Numbered from the stretch's first letter, positions 55,145 through 64,000 are shown. The stretch is 64,000 nt of DNA from Mucilaginibacter sp. SMC90 (GCF_022811725.1 NZ_CP094527.1:1612001-1676000); one strand, 5' to 3'. Notes: generated by a model from the letters alone, not told the origin. Program-made: numbers and translations.

Positions 55145-55609
55145 ATGCTTACCCTTGCAAATTTTATACCAATCTGGCCTTAAAAAGGAGAATCAGTCCA
55201 ATAATTCAGCGCTACTCCGATGCTTATCATTAATTTTATTATTATTTAATTTTTTTATATTCATGTTTATATTTTATTAGTTGTTTAAACAAGTATAAAT
55301 GAGGTTTGATGGCGATATTTAATGCTAACAATATGCGCTGTGTTATCTTTTTAAGAAGTTTACAGCAACAGATAACTAAACCTAATTTGCAAGTTTTGCT
55401 TGGTAATTCAAGTTTTGTTTTTTTTTATGCGTTTATTTTTCAACTATTTATTATTTATTGCCAGGTACAGCCTAAGCTGAAAAACTGTATTTGCAAATAT
55501 CTAAGCCGAAATGCTTGGGGTAGTAAGAGCCCGGAAACACAATATTGTTTTTCGTGTGTTAACCATCCAAAAAGCTACGGATTTCGTTAATGCTTTATAA
55601 TTTCATCTT
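55145..55609. other. AT-rich gap
   Basis: 465 bp. A 94-codon frame at 55306-55590 is Phe/Ile/Cys-rich and looks like translated AT-rich DNA, so I leave it out. The promoter of the PAS kinase should be here. Confidence 0.5.
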
Positions 55610-56716
55610 ATGAATTTAAATTTCCATAACGGATTAATAAATGCCGGTATGCTTTCTGCGGATAACATCAATCAGCCCCGGCTGGCACATTGGGAGCATG
55701 ATGTTATTAGCAATGGTGATAAATGGTCTGATGCAATATTTGATATCCTGGAACTTCCGGTCGATACCGAACCGGACCATAACATTATCTTTAATGCTCA
55801 CCGGGAACCGTACCTGGGGATGATGAAAGCAGCTGTAGCGAAGGCTTACGAATCGGGAACTCCGTGGGACCTGGAGCTGGAACTGCTTACTGTAAACAGG
55901 CATGCTATTTGGGTGCGTTCTTACGGCAGCGCAGTTATTGAAAACAATGTGCTTGTTAAAGTGAAGGGATACTTAATGGATATCGACGCTTACAGAAGTG
56001 ATTCAGCGTCGCATACGTTGCTAAAACAACAGCATAAACAACTGAGCAGCTTCACCCATATCCTTACGCACAATTTAAGAAATTATGCTTACAATATCTC
56101 CATGCTTACGGAATTAGTTGAAAGGGATCAGCTTGACGCTTATAATTCCAGTATATTGGATAAAATAGTTTCGGTTTCCGGTAGTTTGACGGAAACGATC
56201 GAACAGATGTCCGAAATTATCAAAGCGAAGGAGGATGTAATAGAGTCAGAGATGTTGAACTTTGATGAGGAGACCCAACGCGTGCTTGACGCGCTCGTTG
56301 CGGAGATTGAATTGCACAATGCCTCGATAGAAACAGATTTTGTTGTGCCGGACATCCTTTTCCCAAAGCTCTATCTCAAAAGTATCCTCATGAACCTGAT
56401 CAGTAACTCTATAAAGTACAGAAAAGAAAACGAACGCCCCGAGATACTGATCAGTACCTATTTTGATGATGATAAAAGCTGCCTGATTTTGGAATACCAG
56501 GACAATGGGATTGGCATCGACCTGGAGCGGCACGGCGACAAAATATTCGGGCTCTTTAAAACATTCACAAGTAGGCCAGGTTCGAACGGGGTAGGTTTAT
56601 TTCTTGTAAAAACGCAGGTTGAATCACAGGGCGGTTACATTGTGGTAGAGAGTAAACCCGACATCGGCACAATTTTTAGAATTTTTTTTAAGCCAGGCAT
56701 GAACGGAAGTGAATAG
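55610..56716 (+). CDS. Cytoplasmic PAS sensor histidine kinase
   Basis: 368 residues, no membrane segment. A PAS domain occupies residues about 25-130 (WEHDVISNGDKWSDAIFDIL, ELLTVNRHAIWVRSYG). The phospho-acceptor is His154 in ILTHNLRNYA, an unusual HNLRN form of the H-box found in light/redox-type kinases. HATPase_c: NLISNSIKYRK, DNGIGIDLE, NGVGLFLVKTQVE. No response regulator is next to it. It may pair with an orphan receiver such as the one at 42984. Confidence 0.88.
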   Translation: MNLNFHNGLINAGMLSADNINQPRLAHWEHDVISNGDKWSDAIFDILELPVDTEPDHNIIFNAHREPYLGMMKAAVAKAYESGTPWDLELELLTVNRHAIWVRSYGSAVIENNVLVKVKGYLMDIDAYRSDSASHTLLKQQHKQLSSFTHILTHNLRNYAYNISMLTELVERDQLDAYNSSILDKIVSVSGSLTETIEQMSEIIKAKEDVIESEMLNFDEETQRVLDALVAEIELHNASIETDFVVPDILFPKLYLKSILMNLISNSIKYRKENERPEILISTYFDDDKSCLILEYQDNGIGIDLERHGDKIFGLFKTFTSRPGSNGVGLFLVKTQVESQGGYIVVESKPDIGTIFRIFFKPGMNGSE

Positions 56717-57599
56717 TCATCGAAATTCCTAAGTTGATATTTTACCTCGCGCTCACTTTCCTCACCAGCTTGATCTTGTTCTTAAATCTGCTTTTACGCA
56801 GTTTGATAAAATCTGGAGTGTTATTTATTATGGATAGCTTTTTTATCCTACCTTAATAATAAGTTTATCTTGCTAATAAGTTATAAGCTGTATTTGTTCT
56901 GGCAGAATAAGTTATACAATTGCGCGACGCAACAAAAAAATGTAATAAATCCATGTCTTTTTAACAGATCGCTCGATGGTCGAAAATCCCATTAATTTAA
57001 AACTCATTAAATAGCCCGGTGTTCGGCAGCGTGTTCAGTGGCTTCCTGTTGGTCGGCGTATGTTCTTCATAACTGATCGGTAACAACTGTTGTTGATGTA
57101 AGTACAATAGAATGGTCAAACTTTCCAAATTATTTCATGATTACACCAGAGTTGTGGCCTTGCCGGTGCAATGTGATGATTCAGCTTTCGGTAATCATGC
57201 CAGCCTTAAAAAAGCTTAAACCCAGAGCTGTTATTACTTCATTAACATGGGCAACGGCATCTGGTGGCTAGTGGGCGTCACTCCGAACTATATTGTTTCT
57301 ACGCGACTCGTAGGGTTTCTTATGATCAGGCTGATGAAGAAGGAATTGGACATCAAATTCTATTCAGCAATTCATCATTCGGAGAACCCCGTAAATTCAG
57401 GCAGCAAAAAAGAAAGCCATATCCGCGTGTCGGTTACCAGCTCGATCAATTTTTCAGTGAGGGCAGTAACATGCGGACTGATAGATATGGCGAAAGCATC
57501 AGCAACAGGGCGAAATTGCAGCTGGAAGTAGTTGATGCCTGCATACCGGTTTTTAGTGCAGGTTGTATCGGTATACCCGTCACAAATTATTTTTGTTAA
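56717..57599. other. Long stretch with decayed sequence only
   Basis: About 880 bp. Frames at 57247-57531 and 57264-57599 overlap in different phases and neither has a start context or known motif. The second (SELYCFYATRRVSYDQADEE) looks like old coding sequence that I cannot identify. No RNA gene or repeat seen. Confidence 0.4.
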
Positions 57600-57605
57600 T
57601 GTAAT

Positions 57606-57653
57606 GTAGGTATACCGGGGATTAAACCGAATCATCCCGGGATACCTGCATTT
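57606..57653 (-). terminator. Hairpin after the FAD monooxygenase gene
   Basis: ATGCAGGTATCCCGGGA on the minus strand pairs with imperfect complement near 57606-57620 around a loop of about 12 bases. It lies just past the monooxygenase stop at 57660, consistent with a terminator, although the T run is weak. Confidence 0.4.
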
Positions 57654-57659
57654 CACCGA

Positions 57660-58772
57660 TCAGAAATTAAAGCCTTGTGTGTTTCTTTTGGCGACAGCTT
57701 CCTCGGTTTTTGGAATAAGCATGTCCAGGCCGAAATCAACCACCTCTGATTGAACCTGTTCTACAAAGGGTCGAAAACTGCGATCATATTCAATAAAGGC
57801 TTTTTCAAAATTGCCGTTACATTTGCCGAAGGCATCAGCCAGCGCAGCTGCACCGTCAATGGCAATAGAGCCGCCGCGACCAGCAGCCGGAGAGGGACAA
57901 TAACCGGCATCCCCAACAAGTGCTACACGGCCCTGGGTCCAGGAGGGCATTTTCACCTGGCAAAGTTTATCAAAATAAAATGATGCTGACCCGGCAGTTT
58001 CGGCCAGTAGTTCCTTTGCACGCCAGCCCGCATCTTTGAATTGTTCAAAGATCATTTTGCGCATTTGTGCTTCATTTCGATAGTCATAGGGAATATCGTT
58101 TTCAGAAAAATAGGCAAAGCAAATATCCGTTTTACCGTTATAGGCATTAAGCATGATCGTTTTACCGACTTCGCTGTACATCTGCGTAGTATTTTCAGGG
58201 ATCAGCAGGTGGTCAACTATAGTGATGGAAAAGTAGGCATTGAGAAATTGGGTAAACTCTTTTTCTTCGCCAAACCAAAGCCTCCGTACGGCGGAATGGA
58301 CGCCGTCACATCCGAATACCAGATCGAATGGCCGTGACTCCATGTTCCTGAAAGTTACCTGCATCTGATCGTTTTCTTCGGTCAATCTGGTAATGGTCTC
58401 GCCGAAAACAAATTCCACCTTATCGCTGACCAGGTCATATAGCATATGCAGTAACAAGTCCCGTTCGATCTCATATTCTTCCTGTTCCCGATGCTGGTGA
58501 TGATCCTGACGAAGTGTTATATCGTCGCCATCTTTGAATTCCATATTTTCCATCGTCAGCCGGTTATGAAAGATCTCGTCGAATATGCCCATCCGCTGTA
58601 CGATATCGATCGTTCTTCCCAGTATGTTTACGGGCGTGCCGCCTTTTTTGAGACCGGGCGCAATTTCCACGACGGTAACCTTGTATCCGAATCGGTTCAT
58701 CCAGTATGCAGTTGATAAACCGGCGAAACTTGCGCCGGAGATCAATACTGATCTTTGATTTTTAGTAGTCAT
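57660..58772 (-). CDS. FAD-dependent monooxygenase (aromatic hydroxylase type)
   Basis: 370 residues. FAD-binding GxGxxG variant ISGASFAGLSTAYWMNRFG at 11-29 followed by the Glu of VTVVEIA; the DG motif in FGCDGVHSAVRR; and GDAGYCPSPAAGRGGSIAIDGA near 285-306. Class A flavin monooxygenases of this kind hydroxylate aromatic compounds, and TetX-like members inactivate tetracyclines. The substrate is not evident. It lies 75 bp downstream of an AraC-type regulator on the same strand, probably its controller. Confidence 0.88.
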   Translation of the reverse strand: MTTKNQRSVLISGASFAGLSTAYWMNRFGYKVTVVEIAPGLKKGGTPVNILGRTIDIVQRMGIFDEIFHNRLTMENMEFKDGDDITLRQDHHQHREQEEYEIERDLLLHMLYDLVSDKVEFVFGETITRLTEENDQMQVTFRNMESRPFDLVFGCDGVHSAVRRLWFGEEKEFTQFLNAYFSITIVDHLLIPENTTQMYSEVGKTIMLNAYNGKTDICFAYFSENDIPYDYRNEAQMRKMIFEQFKDAGWRAKELLAETAGSASFYFDKLCQVKMPSWTQGRVALVGDAGYCPSPAAGRGGSIAIDGAAALADAFGKCNGNFEKAFIEYDRSFRPFVEQVQSEVVDFGLDMLIPKTEEAVAKRNTQGFNF

Positions 58773-58847
58773 TTCTTTTACATTTTATGATGCAAAGAAA
58801 GAGTGAATACTGATCCGGAAATAGGTCAAACCCGTGAAAGACTTGGA

Positions 58848-59705
58848 CTAACCGAGGTTTTTAGGCCTGAATGATGCCGGTGATGTTCCCACGATCTTGG
58901 TAAATAGCCGTGAAAAATAAGGGTATTCATCATAACCCAGCATTGCGGCTATTTCTTTCAATGACAGATCAGAATGATATAATTGTCTTTTGGCTTCCAG
59001 GATGAGCCGCTGCTGTATGTGCCAGGATACCGGCTGTCCTGTAGCATGCTTAACGCATTCGTTCAGGTAAGGAACAGAGATGTTTAATAATTCTGCGTAA
59101 TCCGAGGGTCGTTTTTTGGTTGTGTAATTTATTCCCAGCTGCTGCCTGAATGATCTGGTGATCTGTTCCTGCCGGGTCAGGGCATCAGGTTCTCCAATAT
59201 TTTCCTGGTAAAGGGAGATAGAAAGGCCGACCAATGCGTTGCCCTGCTCTTTAAGCAGCGAGTAAAATAAAGGGACATTTTTTCTTTGCCAGAATTTCAT
59301 CAGTAGATCAGCGGTCTCAGATAGGATATTAAATTGCTCAATGTTCAGTTTCAATGGTGAAGCCGGACTGATCTCTTCCAGCAGCTTGACAAAATCAGTA
59401 TTGAGGTGGGCATTGTCCAAAGCCCAGGCATAAACGGTAACATGATCAAATCCAATAATCCGATGGACCTGATCAGGATGCAGGTATATAAAGGAAGGCG
59501 ATTCAATATCGTACTGATGAAAATCGATCTCCATAGTTACGGATCCGCTTTCCAGCAGAAAAAAAGAGTGGCGGTCATGACGCTCCGGTTGTTGCCAGTC
59601 TCCTAATGGAGGTAACGTATCAAATGAAACCCGGTCGATTGTAATCCCTTCATCGGACTCATTGCCAAAGGTATTTACAGGAATGGTACCAGATCTTTTA
59701 GCCAT
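58848..59705 (-). CDS. AraC-family transcription regulator
   Basis: 285 residues. An N-terminal cupin-like sensor half (FFLLESGSVTMEIDFHQYD, YLHPDQVHRI) and a C-terminal double HTH (LSLKEIAAMLGYDEYPYFSR LFTKIVGTSPASFR). Likely activates the FAD monooxygenase gene that follows. Confidence 0.9.
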   Translation of the reverse strand: MAKRSGTIPVNTFGNESDEGITIDRVSFDTLPPLGDWQQPERHDRHSFFLLESGSVTMEIDFHQYDIESPSFIYLHPDQVHRIIGFDHVTVYAWALDNAHLNTDFVKLLEEISPASPLKLNIEQFNILSETADLLMKFWQRKNVPLFYSLLKEQGNALVGLSISLYQENIGEPDALTRQEQITRSFRQQLGINYTTKKRPSDYAELLNISVPYLNECVKHATGQPVSWHIQQRLILEAKRQLYHSDLSLKEIAAMLGYDEYPYFSRLFTKIVGTSPASFRPKNLG

Positions 59706-59921
59706 ATAAAATTTTACCAGTCACAAATATAGATTTTCAAACGTGTTAGATTTTAGGCTATGTGACTGATCTTAATTTAAAAAGATGGACATATATCACC
59801 GCATTATGATAAATCATTTAAGTCAGATAACGTTGTTTGACAAGAAAAATTGATCCTTTGGATACAAAATTGGGATATTTGGATACATAATGCTGCCTGG
59901 CATCCTGCAACTTTGCTATAA

Positions 59922-60305
59922 TTAAGACCGCAAACAAACCGGAACATTGTCCGGGAATTGTTTCATGATAACATCCCTGAGCTGACTCTCATGCTCGTCA
60001 CCCCAAACCCCTATAGCCTGGATCACTGGAATCAGCGTTTTTCCAAAGTCGGTCAAATCATACTCCACTTTTGGCGGCATAACCGGGTAGATCTTACGGC
60101 TGACCAATTCATGTGTTTCCAGTTCTTTTAATTGGATATTGAGTACCCGCCTGGATACATCCGGTATTTTACGCTGCAATTCACTCGGGCGTTTATGCCC
60201 CTGATGGATGAACCAGAGTATTCGGATCTTCCATTTGCCATACAGTACTTCGCCTACCAGATCAAGCCCACAATTCAGGTGCGGTAAGATCTTTCTTTCA
60301 TACAT
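59922..60305 (-). CDS. HxlR-family transcription regulator
   Basis: 127 residues from the ATG 60305 (MYERKILPHL); a longer frame to 60440 would run through the promoter and exceed the usual family length. Winged helix with KWKIRILWFIHQGHKRPSEL, RRVLNIQLKELETHELVSR and YDLTDFGKTLIPVI. The Cys in HLNCGLDLVGE corresponds to the position used for redox or electrophile sensing in some relatives. Divergent from an SDR gene that it probably represses. Confidence 0.88.
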   Translation of the reverse strand: MYERKILPHLNCGLDLVGEVLYGKWKIRILWFIHQGHKRPSELQRKIPDVSRRVLNIQLKELETHELVSRKIYPVMPPKVEYDLTDFGKTLIPVIQAIGVWGDEHESQLRDVIMKQFPDNVPVCLRS

Positions 60306-60309
60306 ACCA

Positions 60310-60341
60310 CAAATATAAGCGGATGACCGGCAGTGGACAAT
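60310..60341 (-). promoter_or_regulatory. Candidate promoter of the HxlR gene
   Basis: On the minus strand ATTG, 20 bases, then TATATTTG fits the Bacteroidetes -33/-7 pattern (TTTG, 19-21, TAnnTTTG). The start site would fall at or within a few bases of the chosen ATG, which implies a leaderless or nearly leaderless message. Confidence 0.4.
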
Positions 60342-60428
60342 AGGGATAAATTTCTCCCTATCTGAATCGTAAGCCCGTACTTGCCAATAGCTTAGGTACC
60401 GCCGAGATTTGCCCAAAACAAATACGAT

Positions 60429-61223
60429 ATGGAACAACAATTCAATTACTGTAATGAACTTACCGGTAAGACCGCGCTGGTGACCGGCGGTACCAAAGGT
60501 GCCGGCAAGGCTATTGCCGAACGGTTAAAAAACGCGGGGGCGACCGTTATCATCACCGCCAGGAACCAACCGGAACAAGCCGATCCCGGCCTGCACTTTG
60601 TCGCCGCCGACCTGAGCCAGCAAGACGGAATAGCTAACCTAATCAGTACGATTCAGCTAGACTTCGGCGGCTTGGACATCCTCGTTAATAACCTTGGCGC
60701 TTCAGAAACGCCCGGCGGCGGTTTTGCCGCACTGACTAACGAAGACTGGGAAAAAACCATCCGCACAAACCTGTTAGCTCCGGTCAGTCTGGACAGAGGT
60801 ATTTTACCTCAAATGCTGGAACGCGGCAGCGGTGTAATCATTCACATTGCATCCATTCAGGGAAAACTCCCATTGCATGACGCTACCTTACCCTATGCGG
60901 CGGCGAAAGCCGGCCTGATCAACTACAGCAAAGGTCTATCGAATGAAGTTGCAGCCCAAGGCGTTCGTGTATTGACTGTATCACCCGGTTGGATCAAAAC
61001 CGAAAATGTCAAATATTTTCTGGAAAGGATCGCAAAGAGTTCAAACAGCTCTATAGAGGAGGCTCAGCAAAGCGTTATCGATGCCTTAGGCGGCATCCCT
61101 ATGGGCCGACCAGCCGAACCCGAAGAAGTAGGCGAACTGGTAGGCTTCCTGGTTTCCCCGAGGGCAGCCTACCTCACCGGAACAGAATTTATCATTGACG
61201 GCGGCACTATCCGAACCATTTAA
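60429..61223 (+). CDS. Short-chain dehydrogenase/reductase
   Basis: 264 residues, classical SDR. NAD(P)-binding TGGTKGAGKAIAERL near residue 19, NNLGASE, and active site Tyr156-x3-Lys160 in YAAAKAG with an upstream IASIQG Ser. The C-terminal LTGTEFIIDGGT is typical. The substrate is not evident. It is divergent from an HxlR regulator and followed by a SnoaL-like gene at 17 bp. Confidence 0.92.
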   Translation: MEQQFNYCNELTGKTALVTGGTKGAGKAIAERLKNAGATVIITARNQPEQADPGLHFVAADLSQQDGIANLISTIQLDFGGLDILVNNLGASETPGGGFAALTNEDWEKTIRTNLLAPVSLDRGILPQMLERGSGVIIHIASIQGKLPLHDATLPYAAAKAGLINYSKGLSNEVAAQGVRVLTVSPGWIKTENVKYFLERIAKSSNSSIEEAQQSVIDALGGIPMGRPAEPEEVGELVGFLVSPRAAYLTGTEFIIDGGTIRTI

Positions 61224-61240
61224 TTGTAAACAATAACATT

Positions 61241-61564
61241 ATGAATATACCTCAAGTAATCGCAAACTTAATAACAGCTCAGAATGAGCAGAATGCCGTG
61301 GCCTACGCTGAATGTTTTGCTGGGACCGCCATCGTTCATGACGAAGGAAAGGTCCATCGTGGTAAGGTGGAAATACAGCAGTGGATCAAAGACGCGAACG
61401 AAGCTTATAATTCAGTGATGAAACCATTGAACTATGAAGAAAACGGAGCCGAAAGTTTGCTGACCGCAGAAGTAAACGGAACCTTTCCAGGCAGCCCGGC
61501 GCTACTAAAGTTTCATTTTATCATAGAAGAACAACAAATAACTTCGCTGAAAATAACCAGTTGA
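61241..61564 (+). CDS. SnoaL/NTF2-like small protein
   Basis: 107 residues with the cone-shaped NTF2 fold pattern: NLITAQNEQNAVAYAECFAG, VHDEGKVHRGKVEIQQWIKD, then beta strands (LTAEVNGTFPGSPALLKFHF). These proteins bind or isomerise small molecules. Co-transcribed with the SDR, so it probably works on the same compound. Confidence 0.85.
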   Translation: MNIPQVIANLITAQNEQNAVAYAECFAGTAIVHDEGKVHRGKVEIQQWIKDANEAYNSVMKPLNYEENGAESLLTAEVNGTFPGSPALLKFHFIIEEQQITSLKITS

Positions 61565-61611
61565 TTTTATGTAATTAAAGATTCGTATAAAGAAGTCAAC
61601 ATTGTTTTATT

Positions 61612-61646
61612 AAAAAGGGATAACCACAAACGGGTCGTCCCTTTTT
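61612..61646 (+). terminator. Terminator after the SDR/SnoaL operon
   Basis: AAAAAGGGA (61612-61620) pairs with TCCCTTTTT (61638-61646) and runs into TATT. It ends the SDR operon 48 bp past the stop. Confidence 0.6.
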
Positions 61647-61712
61647 TATTGATTTTTTGTTGTCGGGATCCTATAAACCTAAATATTCAAAGGTATCTAA
61701 GCTTTATCAGAG

Positions 61713-61943
61713 GTAGAAAATGTAACCATTCCGGATGTTTTCCTCACAGATGAGATCAGTGTAAAAAAGGCGGTCGAAACCATCATCGGCAAAGAAGGAA
61801 TGATCGATGTGCTATCTCTCAGTGACACCCGTAACAGCCTGCTAAATATGCCTTTTCACTACACCCTGGCGACTTTTGGATACATTCTGGAACCGGCAGC
61901 AGCCGAACTTTGCTTCAACAAAGACAAAGGAAAATGGATCTAA
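61713..61943 (+). pseudogene. Start-less coding fragment of unknown family
   Basis: A frame of 76 codons (VENVTIPDVFLTDEISVKKA to CFNKDKGKWI) is protein-like but lacks a start at its left end. It could be the 3' part of a lost gene, or begin at the internal ATG near 61800. Not recognised. Confidence 0.35.
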
Positions 61944-61984
61944 AGAACAGCACCATACTCAATCATAACAAATAACGATCAGAC

Positions 61985-62419
61985 ATGAAAAAAACAATTT
62001 TAGCTGCGGCTATGCTGCTCATTTCCGTAGTGGCATTTGCTCAGAAATTATCTCCGGACCAGATCATCGGCACCTGGCAATGTGAAGATTATAAGATAGA
62101 GATCTTTAGGACCGGCAGCAGCTACTCGGCCAAACTATTATGGTCAAAAGAGATGTTCGAGGCAGACGGCAGGACATCCAAAAAAGATATCAAAAACCCC
62201 GATGAGAAATTACGAAGCAGGCCAGTACAAGGTATCACGCACATTACCGAACTTATTTATAAGGATGGCGAATACCGTGACGGTAAATTATACAGTGTAC
62301 AGGATGGTAATTCGTATAGCCTGAAAGGCAAACTTAATAGCGTTAACGATCTGGAAACACGCGGCTACAAAGGAGTTCCGATGTTGGGTAAAACATTCAA
62401 ATGGAAACGCATTCAATAA
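61985..62419 (+). CDS. Exported DUF2147-family protein
   Basis: 144 residues with a signal peptide (MLLISVVAFAQ). DUF2147 pattern: IIGTWQCEDYKIEIF, KNPDEKLRSRPVQGI, YRDGKLYSVQDGNSYSLKGK and the end ETRGYKGVPMLGKTFKW. Small secreted beta-barrel-like protein of unknown role. First gene of a four-gene + strand run ending in an AraC regulator. Confidence 0.88.
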   Translation: MKKTILAAAMLLISVVAFAQKLSPDQIIGTWQCEDYKIEIFRTGSSYSAKLLWSKEMFEADGRTSKKDIKNPDEKLRSRPVQGITHITELIYKDGEYRDGKLYSVQDGNSYSLKGKLNSVNDLETRGYKGVPMLGKTFKWKRIQ

Positions 62420-62440
62420 AAGTGCTTTAAAACTACGTAT

Positions 62441-62641
62441 ATGAAAGATACACATAATGACAGCTTGTCGATGTTTTGGTTTGTGGTTTCTAATACTATG
62501 CCGCCTGTAGGCTTTTTCCTGTACTTTAAACACAGGAAGCAAAGTCCTAACAAGGCAAAAAGGGCCCTGACAAGTGCCATGATCGGTATACCGCTGGCAT
62601 CAATAATGGGTTACATCATCAATACATATATCCTGAAATGA
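62441..62641 (+). CDS. Small membrane protein
   Basis: 66 residues with two hydrophobic segments (MFWFVVSNTMPPVGFFLYF and IGIPLASIMGYIINTYIL) separated by a basic loop. No family recognised. It overlaps the next gene by an ATGA (62638-62641), so it is translationally coupled. Confidence 0.65.
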   Translation: MKDTHNDSLSMFWFVVSNTMPPVGFFLYFKHRKQSPNKAKRALTSAMIGIPLASIMGYIINTYILK

Positions 62642-62997
62642 TCATGATAAAAAATAGCATTTCATTACTCTTGCTGATCGTATCTGTATCCATCAGCTTT
62701 AAACACGCGTGGGATACGGCGCATTATCGGACCAACCCGGCATCGCTGACCATGATGACCAGCCTGGGTATAAATAAGTCGGCCGTTCCGGTCTTAGTAT
62801 TTCTAACGGTGGTGATCGGTATACTTTTGCTGATCCCCAAAACATTCTTTCTGGGGAACATGCTGAATGCCATGTCTATCGTCATGATCATGGGATTGGC
62901 GTTACGTGCGGGGAATTACCGGATCGCCCTGATCGAGATCCCGTTCTTAGCGATGCCGCTGATCATGATCTGGCTAAAATATCCCTTTAAAAATTAA
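62638..62997 (+). CDS. DoxX-like small membrane protein
   Basis: 119 residues with four hydrophobic helices (SISLLLLIVSVSISF, VLVFLTVVIGILLLIP, MLNAMSIVMIMGLALRAG, ALIEIPFLAMPLIMIW). The layout resembles DoxX-like proteins. Coupled to the gene before it and 12 bp ahead of an AraC regulator. Confidence 0.65.
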   Translation: MIMIKNSISLLLLIVSVSISFKHAWDTAHYRTNPASLTMMTSLGINKSAVPVLVFLTVVIGILLLIPKTFFLGNMLNAMSIVMIMGLALRAGNYRIALIEIPFLAMPLIMIWLKYPFKN

Positions 62998-63009
62998 CTA
63001 AATTGCAAC

Positions 63010-63918
63010 ATGTCCAAGGCTGCACCTTATAGAATAAGTTCGATAACAGAGATCCACCGTTTAATGGGGCTGCCCAAGCCTCACCATCCGCTGATCAGCA
63101 TTGTTGACCTGAAAGGGTTTAAAAATGACCATGACATCGATGCCGTTATATTCGACTTGTATGTAATATCCATGAAACGGGGCTGCGACAATCTTTTTTA
63201 CGGGCAGCAGAAATATGACTTTGATGAAGGCTTGATGGGGTTCATGTCCCCGGGCCAAGTATTGCGCGGTGAGGATAATGGTGTACCGCCGGCTCTGGAA
63301 GGCTGGATGCTGTTCATTCACCCAGACTTTCTCTGGAACACGTCGCTTGCAGCCAAGATCAAAAAATACGAATACTTCGGTTACGCGACCAATGAAGCGT
63401 TGTTCCTTTCTGACAAAGAAGAAACGGTCATTAACGACATCATCAAGAACATCAGAAATGAGTATCATTCCAACATCGATAAATTCAGTCAGGATATTAT
63501 TATTTCGAATTTGGAAACATTGCTGAACTATGCTGAGCGTTTTTATCAGCGCCAGTTCATTACCCGGAAGATCACGAACAGTAAGATACTGGACCGGTTG
63601 GAGGAATTATTGACCGTTTACATCAATGATGAAGCTTTGCTTTCAAAGGGATTGCCTTCGGTACAATACCTTGCTGATGCATTAAATATCTCATCCAAAT
63701 ACCTGAGCAGTCTGCTGAAACAACTTACTGGTCAGACCACACAACAGATCATTCACGAAAAGCTGATCGAGAAAGCTAAAGAGAAGCTTTCCACTACTGA
63801 CCTATCAGTAAGCGAGATAGCATACAGTTTAGGCTTTGAACATTCCCAGTCATTCAGTAAATTATTCAAAAGTAAGACCAAACTGTCGCCATTGGAGTTC
63901 AGGGCTTCCTTTAATTAG
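63010..63918 (+). CDS. AraC-family transcription regulator
   Basis: 302 residues. Sensor half with GLMGFMSPGQVLRGEDNG and FIHPDFLWNT, and a C-terminal AraC HTH pair (VQYLADALNISSKYLSSLL, VSEIAYSLGFEHSQSFSKLF). It closes the DUF2147/DoxX-like run and probably regulates it or a target just outside the window. Confidence 0.9.
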   Translation: MSKAAPYRISSITEIHRLMGLPKPHHPLISIVDLKGFKNDHDIDAVIFDLYVISMKRGCDNLFYGQQKYDFDEGLMGFMSPGQVLRGEDNGVPPALEGWMLFIHPDFLWNTSLAAKIKKYEYFGYATNEALFLSDKEETVINDIIKNIRNEYHSNIDKFSQDIIISNLETLLNYAERFYQRQFITRKITNSKILDRLEELLTVYINDEALLSKGLPSVQYLADALNISSKYLSSLLKQLTGQTTQQIIHEKLIEKAKEKLSTTDLSVSEIAYSLGFEHSQSFSKLFKSKTKLSPLEFRASFN

Positions 63919-64000
63919 AAACCTTCGTGCTTTATCAGAAAGCTGCTAATCCGAAATCCTGTGCTTCGGCAGATATTAGGTGTTTTGCTTGTTTTGACTT

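Noticed and set aside
55306..55590. 94-codon Phe/Ile-rich frame
   Set aside because: Composition is that of translated AT-rich intergenic DNA; no supporting feature.
57264..57599. 111-codon frame as a gene
   Set aside because: No start context, no recognised content, and it overlaps another frame of equal quality; treated as decayed DNA.
1..64000. CRISPR arrays, rRNA genes, complete tRNA genes, riboswitches
   Set aside because: None seen on reading both strands; the only tRNA sequence is the 3' half at 17591-17635.

Overview
The window looks like chromosomal DNA of a Bacteroidetes bacterium of the Sphingobacteriaceae type (Mucilaginibacter/Pedobacter-like). The evidence is a SusC/SusD pair with its own ECF sigma factor and FecR anti-sigma, a type IX secretion plug protein, many short lipoproteins and Crp-type regulators, Bacteroidetes-style promoter boxes (TAnnTTTG), weak ribosome binding sites, and short palindromic repeats of the GTCATTGCGAG and GAGACGCAT kinds. 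The genus is inferred, not proven.

Layout. 0-10 kb: the end of an ABC-F ATPase, a T9SS plug protein, an exported M1 aminopeptidase, and a 1519-residue DUF4011 helicase/nuclease that resembles the Hhe anti-phage protein. 10-16 kb: unrecognised exported proteins and lipoproteins, with two palindromic repeats that supply the 3' ends of two facing genes. 16.2-17.6 kb: a complete IS3-family element with a clear -1 frameshift signal, lying next to the 3' half of a tRNA-Arg gene with its terminator, which may be the boundary of an old integrated element. 17.9-28.3 kb: a fucose-glycan utilisation locus (two GH29 fucosidases, SusD, SusC, FecR, ECF sigma). 28.9-33.0 kb: a second sigma/anti-sigma pair (zinc-binding H-x3-C-x2-C) with thioredoxin-like, DinB, peroxiredoxin-like and spondin-domain genes. 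33.4-37.4 kb: two Crp/Fnr regulators, an MBL hydrolase, a FUSC-like membrane protein and an Old Yellow Enzyme. A decayed C-terminus of a second Old Yellow Enzyme follows the first regulator.

37.5-44.6 kb is rich in broken genes. It holds a histidine kinase cut by an in-frame TAG, a DUF72 gene with two frameshifts and a stop, and two other broken reading frames, next to intact DUF808, VOC and response-regulator genes.

The most interesting region is 45.4-54.3 kb, a tightly packed operon that looks like a ribosomally made peptide (RiPP) system of unusual composition. In order it encodes: a 73-residue precursor-like peptide (Gly6 run, two Cys); a 12-bp hairpin; a protein joining a class I isoprenoid-synthase-like domain (DDLED) to a terpene-cyclase-like barrel (DADSTT, QW-like repeats); an M50 protease with a PqqD-like N-terminus; a radical SAM/SPASM enzyme; a short protein that seems to keep only the N-terminal and SPASM-like ends of such an enzyme; an unrecognised protein; and a MacB/FtsX-type permease. 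Coding overlaps (ATGA) and gaps of 1-14 bp show the genes are expressed together. I infer a modified, possibly terpenoid-decorated, exported peptide. The chemistry is not established.

54.3-64 kb: gene remnants, a PAS histidine kinase, an AraC regulator with an FAD monooxygenase, a divergent HxlR/SDR pair with a SnoaL-like protein, and a DUF2147/DoxX-like/AraC operon.
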